Shown here one piece after another: positions 26,089-35,218 of a stretch of 64,000 bases of DNA; the stretch's first letter is position 1, and every line of letters begins with the position of its first letter. Source of the stretch: Haemophilus parainfluenzae (GTDB taxonomy: Bacteria; Pseudomonadota; Gammaproteobacteria; Enterobacterales; Pasteurellaceae). Location of the stretch: assembly GCF_003252755.1 (NCBI RefSeq), contig NZ_QEPT01000002.1, positions 310,001 through 374,000 of the forward strand. Direction: 5' to 3'. The notes below the pieces were generated by a model. It made no database searches, was not told the origin of the DNA, and saw nothing but the letters and a program-made list of their open reading frames with translations. Position numbers and translations under genes: made by a program.

Positions 26089-27448
26089 TAAGTACCTCAC
26101 CTCGTGCAATAAAATTCGGGTAACGAATGTGCGGATTCAGGCGCAACAGCTCACCTGCGCGGGTGTAGTCACCATAAAACGCATGCGCGACTTGCTGAAT
26201 CGTGCTATCAAATTCCACGGTGCGAATAATTAAAGGTGGCTTGCGGTTAATCGCTGCCAACGCAAGCTGGGTCAATTTGTGGCTTTGTTGGCGCAGTTTT
26301 TCCGCTGTGTTGTAAGCCTGTGTATAAAGCCCCGTGTTCGGTGTTTGCAGTTGTCTTGCGCCTGTTTGTTTTTTCACACTTAATGACATCAAACCAAAAT
26401 CATCTTTGACGTAATGTAATGTCATCGCGTTTTGCTCCGCTTGCACTAACGCACGCAAGGTGTTAAGCGTTGCTAATGCTTGTAAACGAGATTCCGTCAC
26501 AATGTAATCAATTTCAGACGGAATCAACGAATCGTCCTCAATAAACTGCGTAGCGATTTTCAACACAGTCGCCGTCGCCAACAACTGCACGGCGCAGAAG
26601 ATTTCCTTGGTGTCCTGAGCAGTTAAAGATGAGGTTAATGATTTCAATTTGTTAGACTTGCTGTTTTTACCATTGCTTAAATTTGGTGCGATCTCAAGCA
26701 GACTTTTCACGGCGCGGGTAACCTCATCAAATCTTGCACGCACGGTTAAGTCGTCACGGTTGGCAATAGCCGTTAAGCCGTCGCGAATCATGCTCGCCAT
26801 GTCGCGCACAGCCTTGCCACCTTGTTGTTTAAACGCCTCTTTTGAAGTCGGTGTATTAGCAGAAATCACGTGCTTTTTTTTGTCCATGTCAAACATATCG
26901 CGCACCTGCTCAAAACAGCCGTAAAGCGCGCCAAACGAGCCTAATAAGCGTGATTTGACATTAGCGACAAAAGAGATCCCCTCCATAAAGGTGCCATATA
27001 GCTCCAATACATCATCTACCAAGTCTTCGAGCTTGGTTAATAGCTCATCAATCAGCCCAAAAACAGAAAAATTAAACAGAAAGATCGGTTTTGCTGGTGT
27101 AGCCTCTTGAAAGCTAAGACTAACTGTCACATAGTCCACAAAATCCGCTTCGTGGTGAAAATAAGCCGAGGTGCAAAGCATATTTTGCAAGCGACCACGA
27201 ATCGGATGCACTAATACCGCCGCACCTTGTTTTTCCAGGGCGGATAAAAAGCGTTTAAAATCGGTGTAATACCCCTCACCATAAAACACCGCTTGCAGTT
27301 GGATGGTGAGCGGATTTAAACCTAAATCCTCAATATCGCCCCCGTTTACGAATGGATACGCATGCGTAATGGTGGCGCGCTCTAAGTTATCATCCACACT
27401 TACCACATCAAACCGCACGCCACGATAAGACGCCTGCTGGATTGGCAT
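26072..27448 (-). CDS. DNA circulation protein (Mu gp43/N)
   Basis: This protein of about 458 residues starts MPIQQASYRGVRFDV. The N-terminal domain (HAYPFVNGGDIEDLG, then HPIRGRLQNMLC) is the DNA_circ_N family found in Mu N proteins. It lies between the tape measure and gp44, as in Mu. Confidence 0.85.
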   Translation of the reverse strand: MPIQQASYRGVRFDVVSVDDNLERATITHAYPFVNGGDIEDLGLNPLTIQLQAVFYGEGYYTDFKRFLSALEKQGAAVLVHPIRGRLQNMLCTSAYFHHEADFVDYVTVSLSFQEATPAKPIFLFNFSVFGLIDELLTKLEDLVDDVLELYGTFMEGISFVANVKSRLLGSFGALYGCFEQVRDMFDMDKKKHVISANTPTSKEAFKQQGGKAVRDMASMIRDGLTAIANRDDLTVRARFDEVTRAVKSLLEIAPNLSNGKNSKSNKLKSLTSSLTAQDTKEIFCAVQLLATATVLKIATQFIEDDSLIPSEIDYIVTESRLQALATLNTLRALVQAEQNAMTLHYVKDDFGLMSLSVKKQTGARQLQTPNTGLYTQAYNTAEKLRQQSHKLTQLALAAINRKPPLIIRTVEFDSTIQQVAHAFYGDYTRAGELLRLNPHIRYPNFIARGEVLNGYAK

Positions 27449-27465
27449 TGTCCAACCTTTCATTT

Positions 27466-29736
27466 TTACCCCCGTTTAATTTCTCGGTATTGTTTTTCGG
27501 ACGTATTTTCCGCAATCGTCCGTCCGTCTAAGTCCACGCGGATTTGATTCTGAATAGTAAAGTTCTGACTTTCCACCGCTTGTTTCATCCCTTCGCTGAT
27601 GGTTGTGCCTAATTGCTGAAATTCGGCTTTGTAGTCCGGCACTTGCACACGACGGTTATATTCCTCTTGTGTTAATGTGCCTCGCTTTAAGCGTTCGTCG
27701 GCAATCTCTTTTCGTTTAGCGGCATCACCAAGTGCATAACCGCCACTCGCTAAAGACCAAACTGACTTTTCAGGCGCGGGAACAGGCGGGGCATACTGAA
27801 ACACCGATTTGCTTGGATAGGCTGCTGCGTAGAACTTCTGTTTTGCGTCTTTCGTTGCGGCATCCAAGGTTTCTTGTCGTTCTTCTTGTTTTGCCATATA
27901 AGGCGCATAATTTTCCGACCCTTCGAGCATTGCGCCGAACACCAACAACGGCAAGCCGCCTCGCCCAAACTTAGCAAGACGCCCCATTTTTGTCGTACTC
28001 GCCGCAGTTGCAACGCCACCAGCCGAACCGGTTACACCCGCACCTTTACTCAAGACATCACCCACACCAAGCCCTAAACTGCCTTTACCGCCCAATAACC
28101 GCAAAGACCCGGCTGCCGTAATGGCGGCTGCACTTAGAGATGCAACTACTGTGCCTGCAGTAACAATTTTGCCTGTTAAGTCAGGATAAGCTTTGGCATA
28201 TTCAGCAATTTTCACACTCACATCACCTAGCGCGTCATTAAAGCCCTTCATGCCTTCCATTTGTGCGAAATCTACGTTATTTTTTGCGTCTTCCAGTTTA
28301 TAGCTGTTGGTATCTTTAATCACCGCATGAGAGGTATCCACCGCACCTTCGCTTTTATCCAGGCTTTCTTTTACTTCTTTTCCGAGGCTCACGTTGTTAC
28401 GGATACCCAATAACGCCATTAATGCTTGGCGATCTGAAATGATTTGCCCGATTGCCGTGCCTTCCACCAAGTTAGTCATTTCGTTTAAGACTTGAGCTTG
28501 ATCTTCTTTTTTTGCGCTTTTAAGTTTTTTTTGCAGTGCTTGGTACTTACCATCCTGACCAATCACCTGATCCATAATGCTCATAAAGGCTTCGATGGAG
28601 TTTTTACCTTTTTTCTTTTGAGCTTCCATTGAGGCGATAAAATCCACCCCGTGGTCTTTACCATCCTTGCCTTTTATGTCGAGTTTTCGAAAGCGGTCTG
28701 AGGTTTCTTTTGATGTTAATTTTGCAAGTAAATTGACTAAGTTATTTCCCGCTTCATCTGATGTTCCGGCAGTTACACGCGCCTGTTGGTTGGCGACCAA
28801 TAATGCCTCAAACCCCGACATACCTTTTAAGCCGGCAGATTTACCCGCTGCCATTTGTTGAGGCAACCAGCGCGCCATATCCGCCAATTCAAAATTACCT
28901 GCCTGACCTGCCGCTACGGCTTTGTCTAACACTTCGCCGATTTGGTCTTCTCCGATGTCAAACTGTTGCATTGCCGAAATGGCGATTTTCGCCAAGTCGT
29001 CGGTATTTGCGCCTGTTGCGGTGGCTCCTTTTTGTAATGTTGGCAACAATTTCATGGCGGTATCGGCTTTCACCGCACCGGAGGCCAACATGGTATCTAA
29101 CGCACCCAAGGCGTCTTCCTTGGTGCCGCCACCAATTTCTACCGCACTTTTTACGGCATTATTCAGTTCTGCTTTACCGGCAATACGTCCCGCCACATCA
29201 CGCTCTGCGAATGCGGTGTTGGAGGTCATCGCAAGAGAGCGGTCATAATCCATTTGTTTTTTCATGGGTTGTGCCAACACCATGCCAGCAGCGGTCGCAC
29301 CTGCCGCTAAACCGGCAATACCTCGCCCAATATTGCCTAAACGTTGCCCCATGGAGACTTTGCCTATTTCCGCGTTCAGCTCTGCAATGCGGCGTTTAGT
29401 CGCCACAGCGGCGCGGTCTAATTCGCGCCCGGAAGCAATGCCACTGCTTTTTAATTGGTCGTATGCCGCACGGGTGCGGTTGATTTCGGTTTGGATACTG
29501 CGCTCACTACGCACACCCAGCATTTCGCGGTTGCGTGCCGCTTGTTGGATTTGGCGGTAGCTTTGCTCCGTTACTTGTGCCGTTTGACGCATCGCTCTTT
29601 GTTGCGTGGTGGCACTGCGTTGGGCTTGATTTTCGATATTCTTGGTTGATTTGCTAACACTGTTTTCAACGCTTTTTACTACGCTACTGGCGTAATCTTT
29701 CGCCTTGAGTATTAATGAGACATCCATATTTGCCAT
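27466..29736 (-). CDS. Tail tape measure protein (Mu gp42-like)
   Basis: This 756-residue protein has an N-terminal coiled coil, a hydrophobic segment (LAAGATAAGMVLAQPM), then the TIGR01760-type core with VEIGGGTKEDALGALDTML and GANTDDLAKIAISAMQQF. It sets tail length and may help DNA entry. It follows the tail chaperone genes, separated from them by a terminator-like hairpin at 29777-29791. Confidence 0.9.
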   Translation of the reverse strand: MANMDVSLILKAKDYASSVVKSVENSVSKSTKNIENQAQRSATTQQRAMRQTAQVTEQSYRQIQQAARNREMLGVRSERSIQTEINRTRAAYDQLKSSGIASGRELDRAAVATKRRIAELNAEIGKVSMGQRLGNIGRGIAGLAAGATAAGMVLAQPMKKQMDYDRSLAMTSNTAFAERDVAGRIAGKAELNNAVKSAVEIGGGTKEDALGALDTMLASGAVKADTAMKLLPTLQKGATATGANTDDLAKIAISAMQQFDIGEDQIGEVLDKAVAAGQAGNFELADMARWLPQQMAAGKSAGLKGMSGFEALLVANQQARVTAGTSDEAGNNLVNLLAKLTSKETSDRFRKLDIKGKDGKDHGVDFIASMEAQKKKGKNSIEAFMSIMDQVIGQDGKYQALQKKLKSAKKEDQAQVLNEMTNLVEGTAIGQIISDRQALMALLGIRNNVSLGKEVKESLDKSEGAVDTSHAVIKDTNSYKLEDAKNNVDFAQMEGMKGFNDALGDVSVKIAEYAKAYPDLTGKIVTAGTVVASLSAAAITAAGSLRLLGGKGSLGLGVGDVLSKGAGVTGSAGGVATAASTTKMGRLAKFGRGGLPLLVFGAMLEGSENYAPYMAKQEERQETLDAATKDAKQKFYAAAYPSKSVFQYAPPVPAPEKSVWSLASGGYALGDAAKRKEIADERLKRGTLTQEEYNRRVQVPDYKAEFQQLGTTISEGMKQAVESQNFTIQNQIRVDLDGRTIAENTSEKQYREIKRG

Positions 29737-29776
29737 TTTTAAACCTTGTTAAAACGTTATTTAAAGCAATAAAAAA

Positions 29777-29791
29777 GGGGCTTTACGCCCC
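29777..29791 (-). terminator. Hairpin before the tape measure gene
   Basis: On minus, GGGGC-GTAAA-GCCCC is followed by TTTTTTATT. It overlaps the last codons of the 29783-29992 gene. A terminator inside a late operon would lower tape-measure output relative to upstream tail genes. Confidence 0.65.
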
Positions 29792-29992
29792 CTTATTTTT
29801 ACGACGCTTAAATGTATAGGACGTCGTAGATTCGTCGGTATTATGTTGGGTTTTCGCGCCTTGACTCGCTAAATAGCTGTTAATCCATGCGCTGACTTCC
29901 GCGTGACACATATTCCAGACGGCTTGCGCAGTAAATCCAAACTTACCCAGTAAAATCGTTGCTGAGCGGTAGTTTTCGTACGCTTGCCACAC
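29783..29992 (-). CDS. Second tail assembly chaperone frame
   Basis: This 69-residue frame (GTG start) reads VWQAYENYRSATILLGKF and ends basic. It lies in the -1 frame relative to the gp41-like gene just upstream. The frames overlap before the upstream stop, so a ribosomal -1 shift would give one longer protein, as in the tail chaperone pairs of many tailed phages. No strong SD precedes the GTG, which favours expression by frameshifting. Confidence 0.55.
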   Translation of the reverse strand: MWQAYENYRSATILLGKFGFTAQAVWNMCHAEVSAWINSYLASQGAKTQHNTDESTTSYTFKRRKNKGA

Positions 29993-30012
29993 TTCGTTGA
30001 CATTGCGTTTTT

Positions 30013-30360
30013 TTACGCTTCGCTTGCCGTCTCCGGGTTTTCCGAAACGCCCGTGCGCTTTTTTCGCAATTGATTGATTGCATAGTTAATCAACACATAA
30101 TCATCAGTGGCAAGGTTATCCAACAAGAATGCCGGAGTCACCGCCTCACGCGGAATACCATCAAACTCGACTTGCTGTGCCAGATACGCTAAGTCAACCA
30201 GCATTTGTTCCGATGTGTTTAACGTTTCTTTTTCGCTTAACCCAAGGTCACTGATAACTTCCAACGCTTGGCATTCACCACCCACGGTCAAAATTTTGAC
30301 TAACACGTCATGATGTAGCGTGCCGTTATACAGCACGCCAAGTTTCAAACGAATTTTCAT
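30013..30360 (-). CDS. Tail assembly chaperone (Mu gp41-like)
   Basis: This 115-residue protein starts MKIRLKLGVLYNGTLHHDV and contains TPAFLLDNLATDDYVLIN, a pattern of the gp41/E-type tail assembly proteins. It begins at the last base of the tail tube stop. Its 3' end overlaps a -1 open frame leading into 29783-29992. Confidence 0.7.
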   Translation of the reverse strand: MKIRLKLGVLYNGTLHHDVLVKILTVGGECQALEVISDLGLSEKETLNTSEQMLVDLAYLAQQVEFDGIPREAVTPAFLLDNLATDDYVLINYAINQLRKKRTGVSENPETASEA

Positions 30361-30728
30361 TATTCCTCAACCTTGTCTAACGCTACCATTTGCAAATCGC
30401 GCACTTCTTCACTATCTACGGTATAGCTTGTGCCGGTTTCGGTGGTAAAACAGCCGATGTATGAGATTCGTTTACCGTTTTCTTCTTCCACCGTAATTTT
30501 GGCATCTGTCACGTTATCCCAATCAGGCTCTGCCGCGTTTAACGGCACAACAACAGTGAGTGATAATGCATATTCGGTAATGCCTTTTGCAAAGCCTTTC
30601 ACGCGTCCTTTGCGGTTGATAGTTTTCACCGGTTTGCGACCGGTGGTAACACGCACATCTAACTTGGTTAAGTCAATCTCTTGACCGTCCACTTCGACAA
30701 TGCCTAAACTGGCAAATTCTTGGGCCAT
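30360..30728 (-). CDS. Tail tube protein (Mu gp40-like)
   Basis: This 122-residue protein begins MAQEFASLGIVEVDGQEIDL. The mid region TGRKPVKTINRKGRVKGFA and compact beta-rich make-up match Mu-type tail tube proteins. It lies between sheath and chaperone genes, 9 bp after the sheath. Confidence 0.8.
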   Translation of the reverse strand: MAQEFASLGIVEVDGQEIDLTKLDVRVTTGRKPVKTINRKGRVKGFAKGITEYALSLTVVVPLNAAEPDWDNVTDAKITVEEENGKRISYIGCFTTETGTSYTVDSEEVRDLQMVALDKVEE

Positions 30729-30737
30729 TTACGCCTC

Positions 30738-32147
30738 CTATAAAATCAAATCAACACGGTTAGCGACAATATGTAATCCGTTCACCACATCGGTCGGGAT
30801 GACACAATCTAAGCGGTTAGGGTCAACGCCATTACGTTTCACCAACAATTTCGCTTTATGCTGTGCCACATTTTCCAAGATTTCTTCGTTTTCCAGACGT
30901 AACAACACGTCCAGAATTTCTGACCGCACTTTATCCGGTGTACGCGCAGACAATTTGGCGCGAGGGAAACGTAATTCGATACGCTGTTCAATGGCTTTGC
31001 GCGTATAGTCCAGCGTGCGGATGGTGGTTAAATCCAAGTAGCTCGGGTCATCCGTATTGGTTGCCGATTTGGTGTAAGTCGTGATTGCACGCATAATGCG
31101 GACACGATGATTTACAACGGTAATCGGGGTTAAACCGTGATATAACGCCTGATTCGCTTCGGTCAATAACGGCGTTTGTGTAGGGTCAACTTCGGTCAAG
31201 CCCTTAATTTCAAGGGTATTTAACGGACGCGCCGGGTCTTCTTCGCCTGCAATCACTGCGCCATACCCAGCAGCAATCAAGGCATGAGATTCGACTGCAC
31301 CTTTATACCAACCGCAAGTGATACGCTCACTGTTGATTTTTTCGGTATAAGTTGTGCCGGTTGCCATTGACCCACGCCACGCTAACACACCGATAGCAGG
31401 TTTTTTCTCTAACGGAGCGGACACGGACTCTAAATGTTCGCGCAAGGCCTTGGCGTTTTTATCGTCCGCAAACGGCGAAATAATGACGTGGTAATGCGTA
31501 CCGGCAACACTTGCTAATGCAGGGGCTAAATCCGCATTTTCTGCGCCGTTGGCAAAAGCGGTTGCGGACAATGTCATGTCTTTAGCCGTATTTGTTGCGG
31601 TTAAATTAATTTCATTTCCGATGGCACCTTTGCATTTAGCCGTAAGCGTAATCGTGCTTTCGCTCACAGATGCCGTTGCCGGGCAATCTGTCGCACCATT
31701 AATCACAGCGTTTAATCGGGCGGCAACATCTTTGGCTTTTTCGCCGTTTGCCACAGCGACTTTGTAGTCAATACCGGCAATCGTTGCTGTCATAACCCCT
31801 TGACTGGTGGCTGTTCCGGTCAATACTAAACTACCACTTGCCGCGACACCGGAAGAACTATCCGCTAACCCCATAACAGATAAACGGATGAGCGAATTGT
31901 TAGTAATCGCCATGCGCGTCATTAAATGCGCCCATGAGCCGGCACCAAATGCCTGCGCTGCGTCAAGGTCGGAATACACACGCACCGGTTGGGTAAATGC
32001 CGTCGCACCGCCCACCATTGGCGCAACAATTAGCACTTCCTGCTCGTTAGTCGGCAGTGTAGTTACTGCGCCTTTGGCGTTGTATTCGGTATAAACACCC
32101 GGTTTGCGTAAGCTATTCGGGATTTTTTCAAATTCAATGTTAGTCAT
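30738..32147 (-). CDS. Contractile tail sheath protein (Mu gp39/L)
   Basis: This 469-residue protein starts MTNIEFEKIPNSLRKPGVYTEY, typical of Mu sheath proteins. The C-terminus has YLDLTTIRTLDYTRKAIEQR and closes with LHIVANRVDLIL, as expected. It overlaps the preceding 58-residue gene. Confidence 0.9.
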   Translation of the reverse strand: MTNIEFEKIPNSLRKPGVYTEYNAKGAVTTLPTNEQEVLIVAPMVGGATAFTQPVRVYSDLDAAQAFGAGSWAHLMTRMAITNNSLIRLSVMGLADSSSGVAASGSLVLTGTATSQGVMTATIAGIDYKVAVANGEKAKDVAARLNAVINGATDCPATASVSESTITLTAKCKGAIGNEINLTATNTAKDMTLSATAFANGAENADLAPALASVAGTHYHVIISPFADDKNAKALREHLESVSAPLEKKPAIGVLAWRGSMATGTTYTEKINSERITCGWYKGAVESHALIAAGYGAVIAGEEDPARPLNTLEIKGLTEVDPTQTPLLTEANQALYHGLTPITVVNHRVRIMRAITTYTKSATNTDDPSYLDLTTIRTLDYTRKAIEQRIELRFPRAKLSARTPDKVRSEILDVLLRLENEEILENVAQHKAKLLVKRNGVDPNRLDCVIPTDVVNGLHIVANRVDLIL

Positions 32148-32316
32148 TGCCTGCACCTCTTTGCTTGCGGGTTGGTTGCACTTCGATTAAGTCACCATCA
32201 GCAATACGACGCTGATAATAAACAGAATCATCCACTTCAACCGGCTCCTGCTCAATGTAGGCATACGGCTGATTTTCTAAAGGGACTTTCACCCCTGGGG
32301 CTGCTTTTACAATCAT
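32140..32316 (-). CDS. Small DUF2635 protein (Mu gp38-like)
   Basis: A 58-residue frame starts MIVKAAPGVKVPLENQPYAY and continues VDDSVYYQRRIADGDLIEV, matching the short DUF2635 family found between gp37 and the sheath gene in Mu-like phages. It overlaps the end of gp37 and the start of the sheath gene, so it is part of the coupled series. Confidence 0.8.
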   Translation of the reverse strand: MIVKAAPGVKVPLENQPYAYIEQEPVEVDDSVYYQRRIADGDLIEVQPTRKQRGAGND

Positions 32317-32963
32317 TTTTTATCCTTTGTTTTTACACTAAAGCCGACCTCGGCATTGTTGTTCGGGTCATACAGTTTGCCGTCCACCTGCTCGAGGGTT
32401 GGCGACGCCGGGGAGAGTTCGGCCGCATAATGGGTAAACACAAAATCAGGACTTGTCGGGTCTTGTGTTTTTTCCGGATACAAACCATCTTCAAGTGGTG
32501 CAACATCATCAAACACGGCTTCATACTCGATGGCATACGCCGTGACTTTTGCAGTGCAAAACTGCGCATTGTTAAACAATGTCCGAATCGCCAGCGGTTT
32601 TAACGGCTTAACTAATCCGCCCAAGCGTTGCGTATCCAGCAATCGGCGTACCGCATAAATCAACTGATTCGCACCAACCTCGCGTTTATCCACCCCACCT
32701 TGTCGTGCAGCTTGGTTGCTACGCAATGAGCGCACCGCCACAATGACCACAAATTTAGCAGAGGTGCGAAACGCTGTGCCGCGCACGCCCATCGGCTCAA
32801 TTCGCGCACCGCCGAACGTCACCAACGCCATAGGCAAACGTCCCGCACCAAGGCTTTCATCGTCCAGCTCACCACCGTAGCTTTTTACGGTATTGGCTAG
32901 CTGTCCCAAGCCGCGTGTCAAGCGGTCAACCAGTGCATTTTCAATTTCGGTTATCACGGCCAA
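32313..32963 (-). CDS. Mu gp37-like protein (DUF1834)
   Basis: This 216-residue protein begins MAVITEIENALVDRLTRGLG, the start typical of the gp37 (DUF1834) family, thought to act at the head-tail junction. It overlaps gp36 (32941) and the DUF2635 gene. Confidence 0.8.
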   Translation of the reverse strand: MAVITEIENALVDRLTRGLGQLANTVKSYGGELDDESLGAGRLPMALVTFGGARIEPMGVRGTAFRTSAKFVVIVAVRSLRSNQAARQGGVDKREVGANQLIYAVRRLLDTQRLGGLVKPLKPLAIRTLFNNAQFCTAKVTAYAIEYEAVFDDVAPLEDGLYPEKTQDPTSPDFVFTHYAAELSPASPTLEQVDGKLYDPNNNAEVGFSVKTKDKK

Positions 32964-33363
32964 AAATCCTATTGTTCGGATTAGTAAACATCACCACATT
33001 GCCATCGCTTTGTTGGTCGTCTTCAATATCAATGCCGAGCGAAATTTTCCCAGCCGCCAAGTCCTCAAGCTCTTTTAAGCTCAATTTATAGCGCGTGATA
33101 ATCTCGTCAGTAATCGTCACTTCTGACATACTCGCCAAACGATAGCGGGTTAAATCGCAACAAATGCGGGTGAGATTTTGCGGGATTGTCGGCAACGGTA
33201 AGCGATAACGCGCACTTAAATAACCGTCTATTTGGCTTGTGCTATCCGAAAGCGCAATGGTCAGCACACTTTCATTTACCACGCCTTCGCGGTCACGGTC
33301 GGTTAGCTGAATCGCTTGAAACTCCCCGATGCGCAAAACGAAATCTTTTACCGTTGCATACAT
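32941..33363 (-). CDS. Mu gp36-like protein (DUF1320)
   Basis: This 140-residue protein contains DGYLSARYRLPLPTIPQNLT and ICCDLTRYRLA, the DUF1320/gp36 signature of head-tail connector proteins. It lies in order after gp35. Confidence 0.85.
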   Translation of the reverse strand: MYATVKDFVLRIGEFQAIQLTDRDREGVVNESVLTIALSDSTSQIDGYLSARYRLPLPTIPQNLTRICCDLTRYRLASMSEVTITDEIITRYKLSLKELEDLAAGKISLGIDIEDDQQSDGNVVMFTNPNNRIFGRDNRN

Positions 33364-33366
33364 GGC

Positions 33367-33708
33367 TTAATCCTCACACACCGGGACAAGCTCTAACCAA
33401 GGGTCTTCCGCCAAGGTTAAGGTTTGTTCTGCCGTTAAGTCATCCGCTGAGATGTAAACCGCATCGGTTTTGTTAAAGCGATAACCACAGCGTCCATAAC
33501 TCGCCTGTGGGTGGATTTCACGCAGTTTCACGGAATAACCGATAGGCACAATCACTTGTCCCTCTTTGTCGTCCGTCTGTGATTCGCCCACATTTTCTAC
33601 CGCACTTTCAGCGTTATCTGCACCGTTTTCAGCTTGGTTTTGCGCCTGTACATCCGGTGATGTTTGCACGTCTTGCGCTACTTCGTCTTTTGGGTTTTTC
33701 TTAGCCAT
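33367..33708 (-). CDS. Mu gp35-like protein
   Basis: This 113-residue protein has a low-complexity acidic N-terminal half (SPDVQAQNQAENGADNAE) and a small C-terminal domain (GYRFNKTDAVYISADDLT). Its position between gpT and gp36 fits FluMu gp35. SD AGGAG abuts the hairpin at 33720-33737. Confidence 0.7.
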   Translation of the reverse strand: MAKKNPKDEVAQDVQTSPDVQAQNQAENGADNAESAVENVGESQTDDKEGQVIVPIGYSVKLREIHPQASYGRCGYRFNKTDAVYISADDLTAEQTLTLAEDPWLELVPVCED

Positions 33709-33719
33709 AATTAACTCCT

Positions 33720-33737
33720 AGGGCGGTTTCCCGCCCT
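33720..33737 (-). promoter_or_regulatory. GAAA-tetraloop hairpin downstream of gpT
   Basis: On minus, AGGGCGG-GAAA-CCGCCCT forms a perfect 7-bp stem closed by a GNRA tetraloop, directly followed by AGGAG, the SD of gp35. No T-run follows, so a stability, processing or translation-control role is likelier than termination. I recall a conserved RNA motif reported near gpT genes of Mu-like phages but cannot test whether this is it. Confidence 0.55.
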
Positions 33738-33743
33738 GATTGG

Positions 33744-34664
33744 TTATTCGTTGATAAACGGAGAGGCAAGCACATCCAATTCACTTTCAAGGATGTTGGT
33801 TGTACCGTTGATTTGTTTGGTTTTAAACAATTCTTTAGCCGCATATTCAAGGTTAGTTGGAACCAGGATTAAATTCGGCTGAATGTTTAATGCCTTACCG
33901 CCGTCACCTTTCAAACCTTTCATGGTTTGAATGACTTTTTGCACGTTTTCTTTGGTTAATTTGGTTTTTTCCACGCGGTGGATAAGTTGCCAAAAGCCGA
34001 AACCAGCCGCACCACGGGCGCGTACACCCCATAAGTATTCATCTTCCATGAAGACGTGTTCGGATTTTGCCGGGTCAAATTTCGGCTCAATTTCTGGTGC
34101 GGTGCGTTTTTGCCAAATCAGTGGTTTAATCGGTAAACGGGTATCCACGATGTAGAACGTTGGCGCATCGTTATCCGTACCTACAGTCAAGTTCACTTGG
34201 GTAGTTTGGTTACCCGTACCATCTACTTTTTCAAATACCGGGTGATCTGTGTCGAAGAAGTTCTGACCGTCATAACACAGTGTAGTTTTACCTTTTTTCA
34301 ATAAGCTGAATACTTCATCATCAGGTAATTCAGCAGCAGACTGACCCGCTAATTCCATCATTGGGGTATATAAACCGACCTGATCGTCTTCAATGTCTTC
34401 GCGCAGAATACCGACGGTTGATTCAAATTTTTTGTTAGTAATGCTTGTGCCTTGGGCTTGCATGCTTTGGATTTGACGTTGGCCAACCCATTCACGCATT
34501 TTCGGGAATTTACCTAAAAATCCGTAAGTATTGGTTTTAGTCGCAGATGGAATTTCCATCGCGATTTTGGCCCACTGAGTAGGGTGGTTTTCTAAGCCTT
34601 TGATAAATTCTTTTCGAAATGCTTCGGTGATGTGGTTTAACACCTGTGCTTTATTGATTGACAT
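33744..34664 (-). CDS. Major head subunit (Mu gpT)
   Basis: This 306-residue protein contains KIAMEIPSATKTNTYGFLG, KFPKMREWVGQRQIQ and EDIEDDQVGLYTPMMELAG, clear Mu gpT features. It starts at the last base of the protease/scaffold stop. Confidence 0.9.
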   Translation of the reverse strand: MSINKAQVLNHITEAFRKEFIKGLENHPTQWAKIAMEIPSATKTNTYGFLGKFPKMREWVGQRQIQSMQAQGTSITNKKFESTVGILREDIEDDQVGLYTPMMELAGQSAAELPDDEVFSLLKKGKTTLCYDGQNFFDTDHPVFEKVDGTGNQTTQVNLTVGTDNDAPTFYIVDTRLPIKPLIWQKRTAPEIEPKFDPAKSEHVFMEDEYLWGVRARGAAGFGFWQLIHRVEKTKLTKENVQKVIQTMKGLKGDGGKALNIQPNLILVPTNLEYAAKELFKTKQINGTTNILESELDVLASPFINE

Positions 34665-35218
34665 TATTTAGCCTCCTGAGACTGATATTTTTTAATGTAA
34701 TCCGCATCGCTAATGCCAAGCATTTTTGCGGCAGCTTGTTGTTCTGCGGTTAATGCCGCAACATTGCCTTTATTCGGATCTTCTTCCGCTTGATGGCCGC
34801 CAGCCAGTGCAGCAATCGGCGCGGCTTTATCCAAATAACCGGTTAACGCTTCAATGCTTAGGCTTTGAGCCCAATCTTTTAACGCGGGTGATAACTTACC
34901 TTGCGATAAGGCGGCCTGAATCAATGCCTCTTTTTTATCGGTCTCTACCGAGTTTTTAAGCGCATTAAAATCAGCCTGTAATGCTGCAACCTGTTCCACT
35001 GGCACGAATTTAGCTGGGTCAGGTTTGCCTGCCTGCGCAGTGAGTGCTGCGACAGATTGTTCTTTTTCCGCTAATTTGGCATACACATCTAATAGTGCGA
35101 CTGGACTATCGCCTTTAGCGGCAGAAAGTGCGGTCACTTTTTCGGTAATTTCCGCTTCGCTGGCGTCTGCTTTTAATGCAAGCAACGCGCACAAGGCGGC
35201 TTGTAATTTTTTGTCCAT
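34664..35218 (-). CDS. Internal scaffold protein (Mu gpZ-like), nested in gpI
   Basis: An in-frame ATG at 35218 (MDKKLQAALCALLALK) is preceded by AAGGAAAAG at suitable spacing. The product of about 184 residues is the helical C-terminal half of gpI, matching the nested scaffold gene Z of Mu. Confidence 0.65.
   Translation of the reverse strand: MDKKLQAALCALLALKADASEAEITEKVTALSAAKGDSPVALLDVYAKLAEKEQSVAALTAQAGKPDPAKFVPVEQVAALQADFNALKNSVETDKKEALIQAALSQGKLSPALKDWAQSLSIEALTGYLDKAAPIAALAGGHQAEEDPNKGNVAALTAEQQAAAKMLGISDADYIKKYQSQEAK

Noticed and set aside
28761-29399. Long plus-strand ORF of 212 codons
   Set aside because: It is the antisense of the tape measure gene, rich in Arg/Leu/Pro, with no SD or known pattern.
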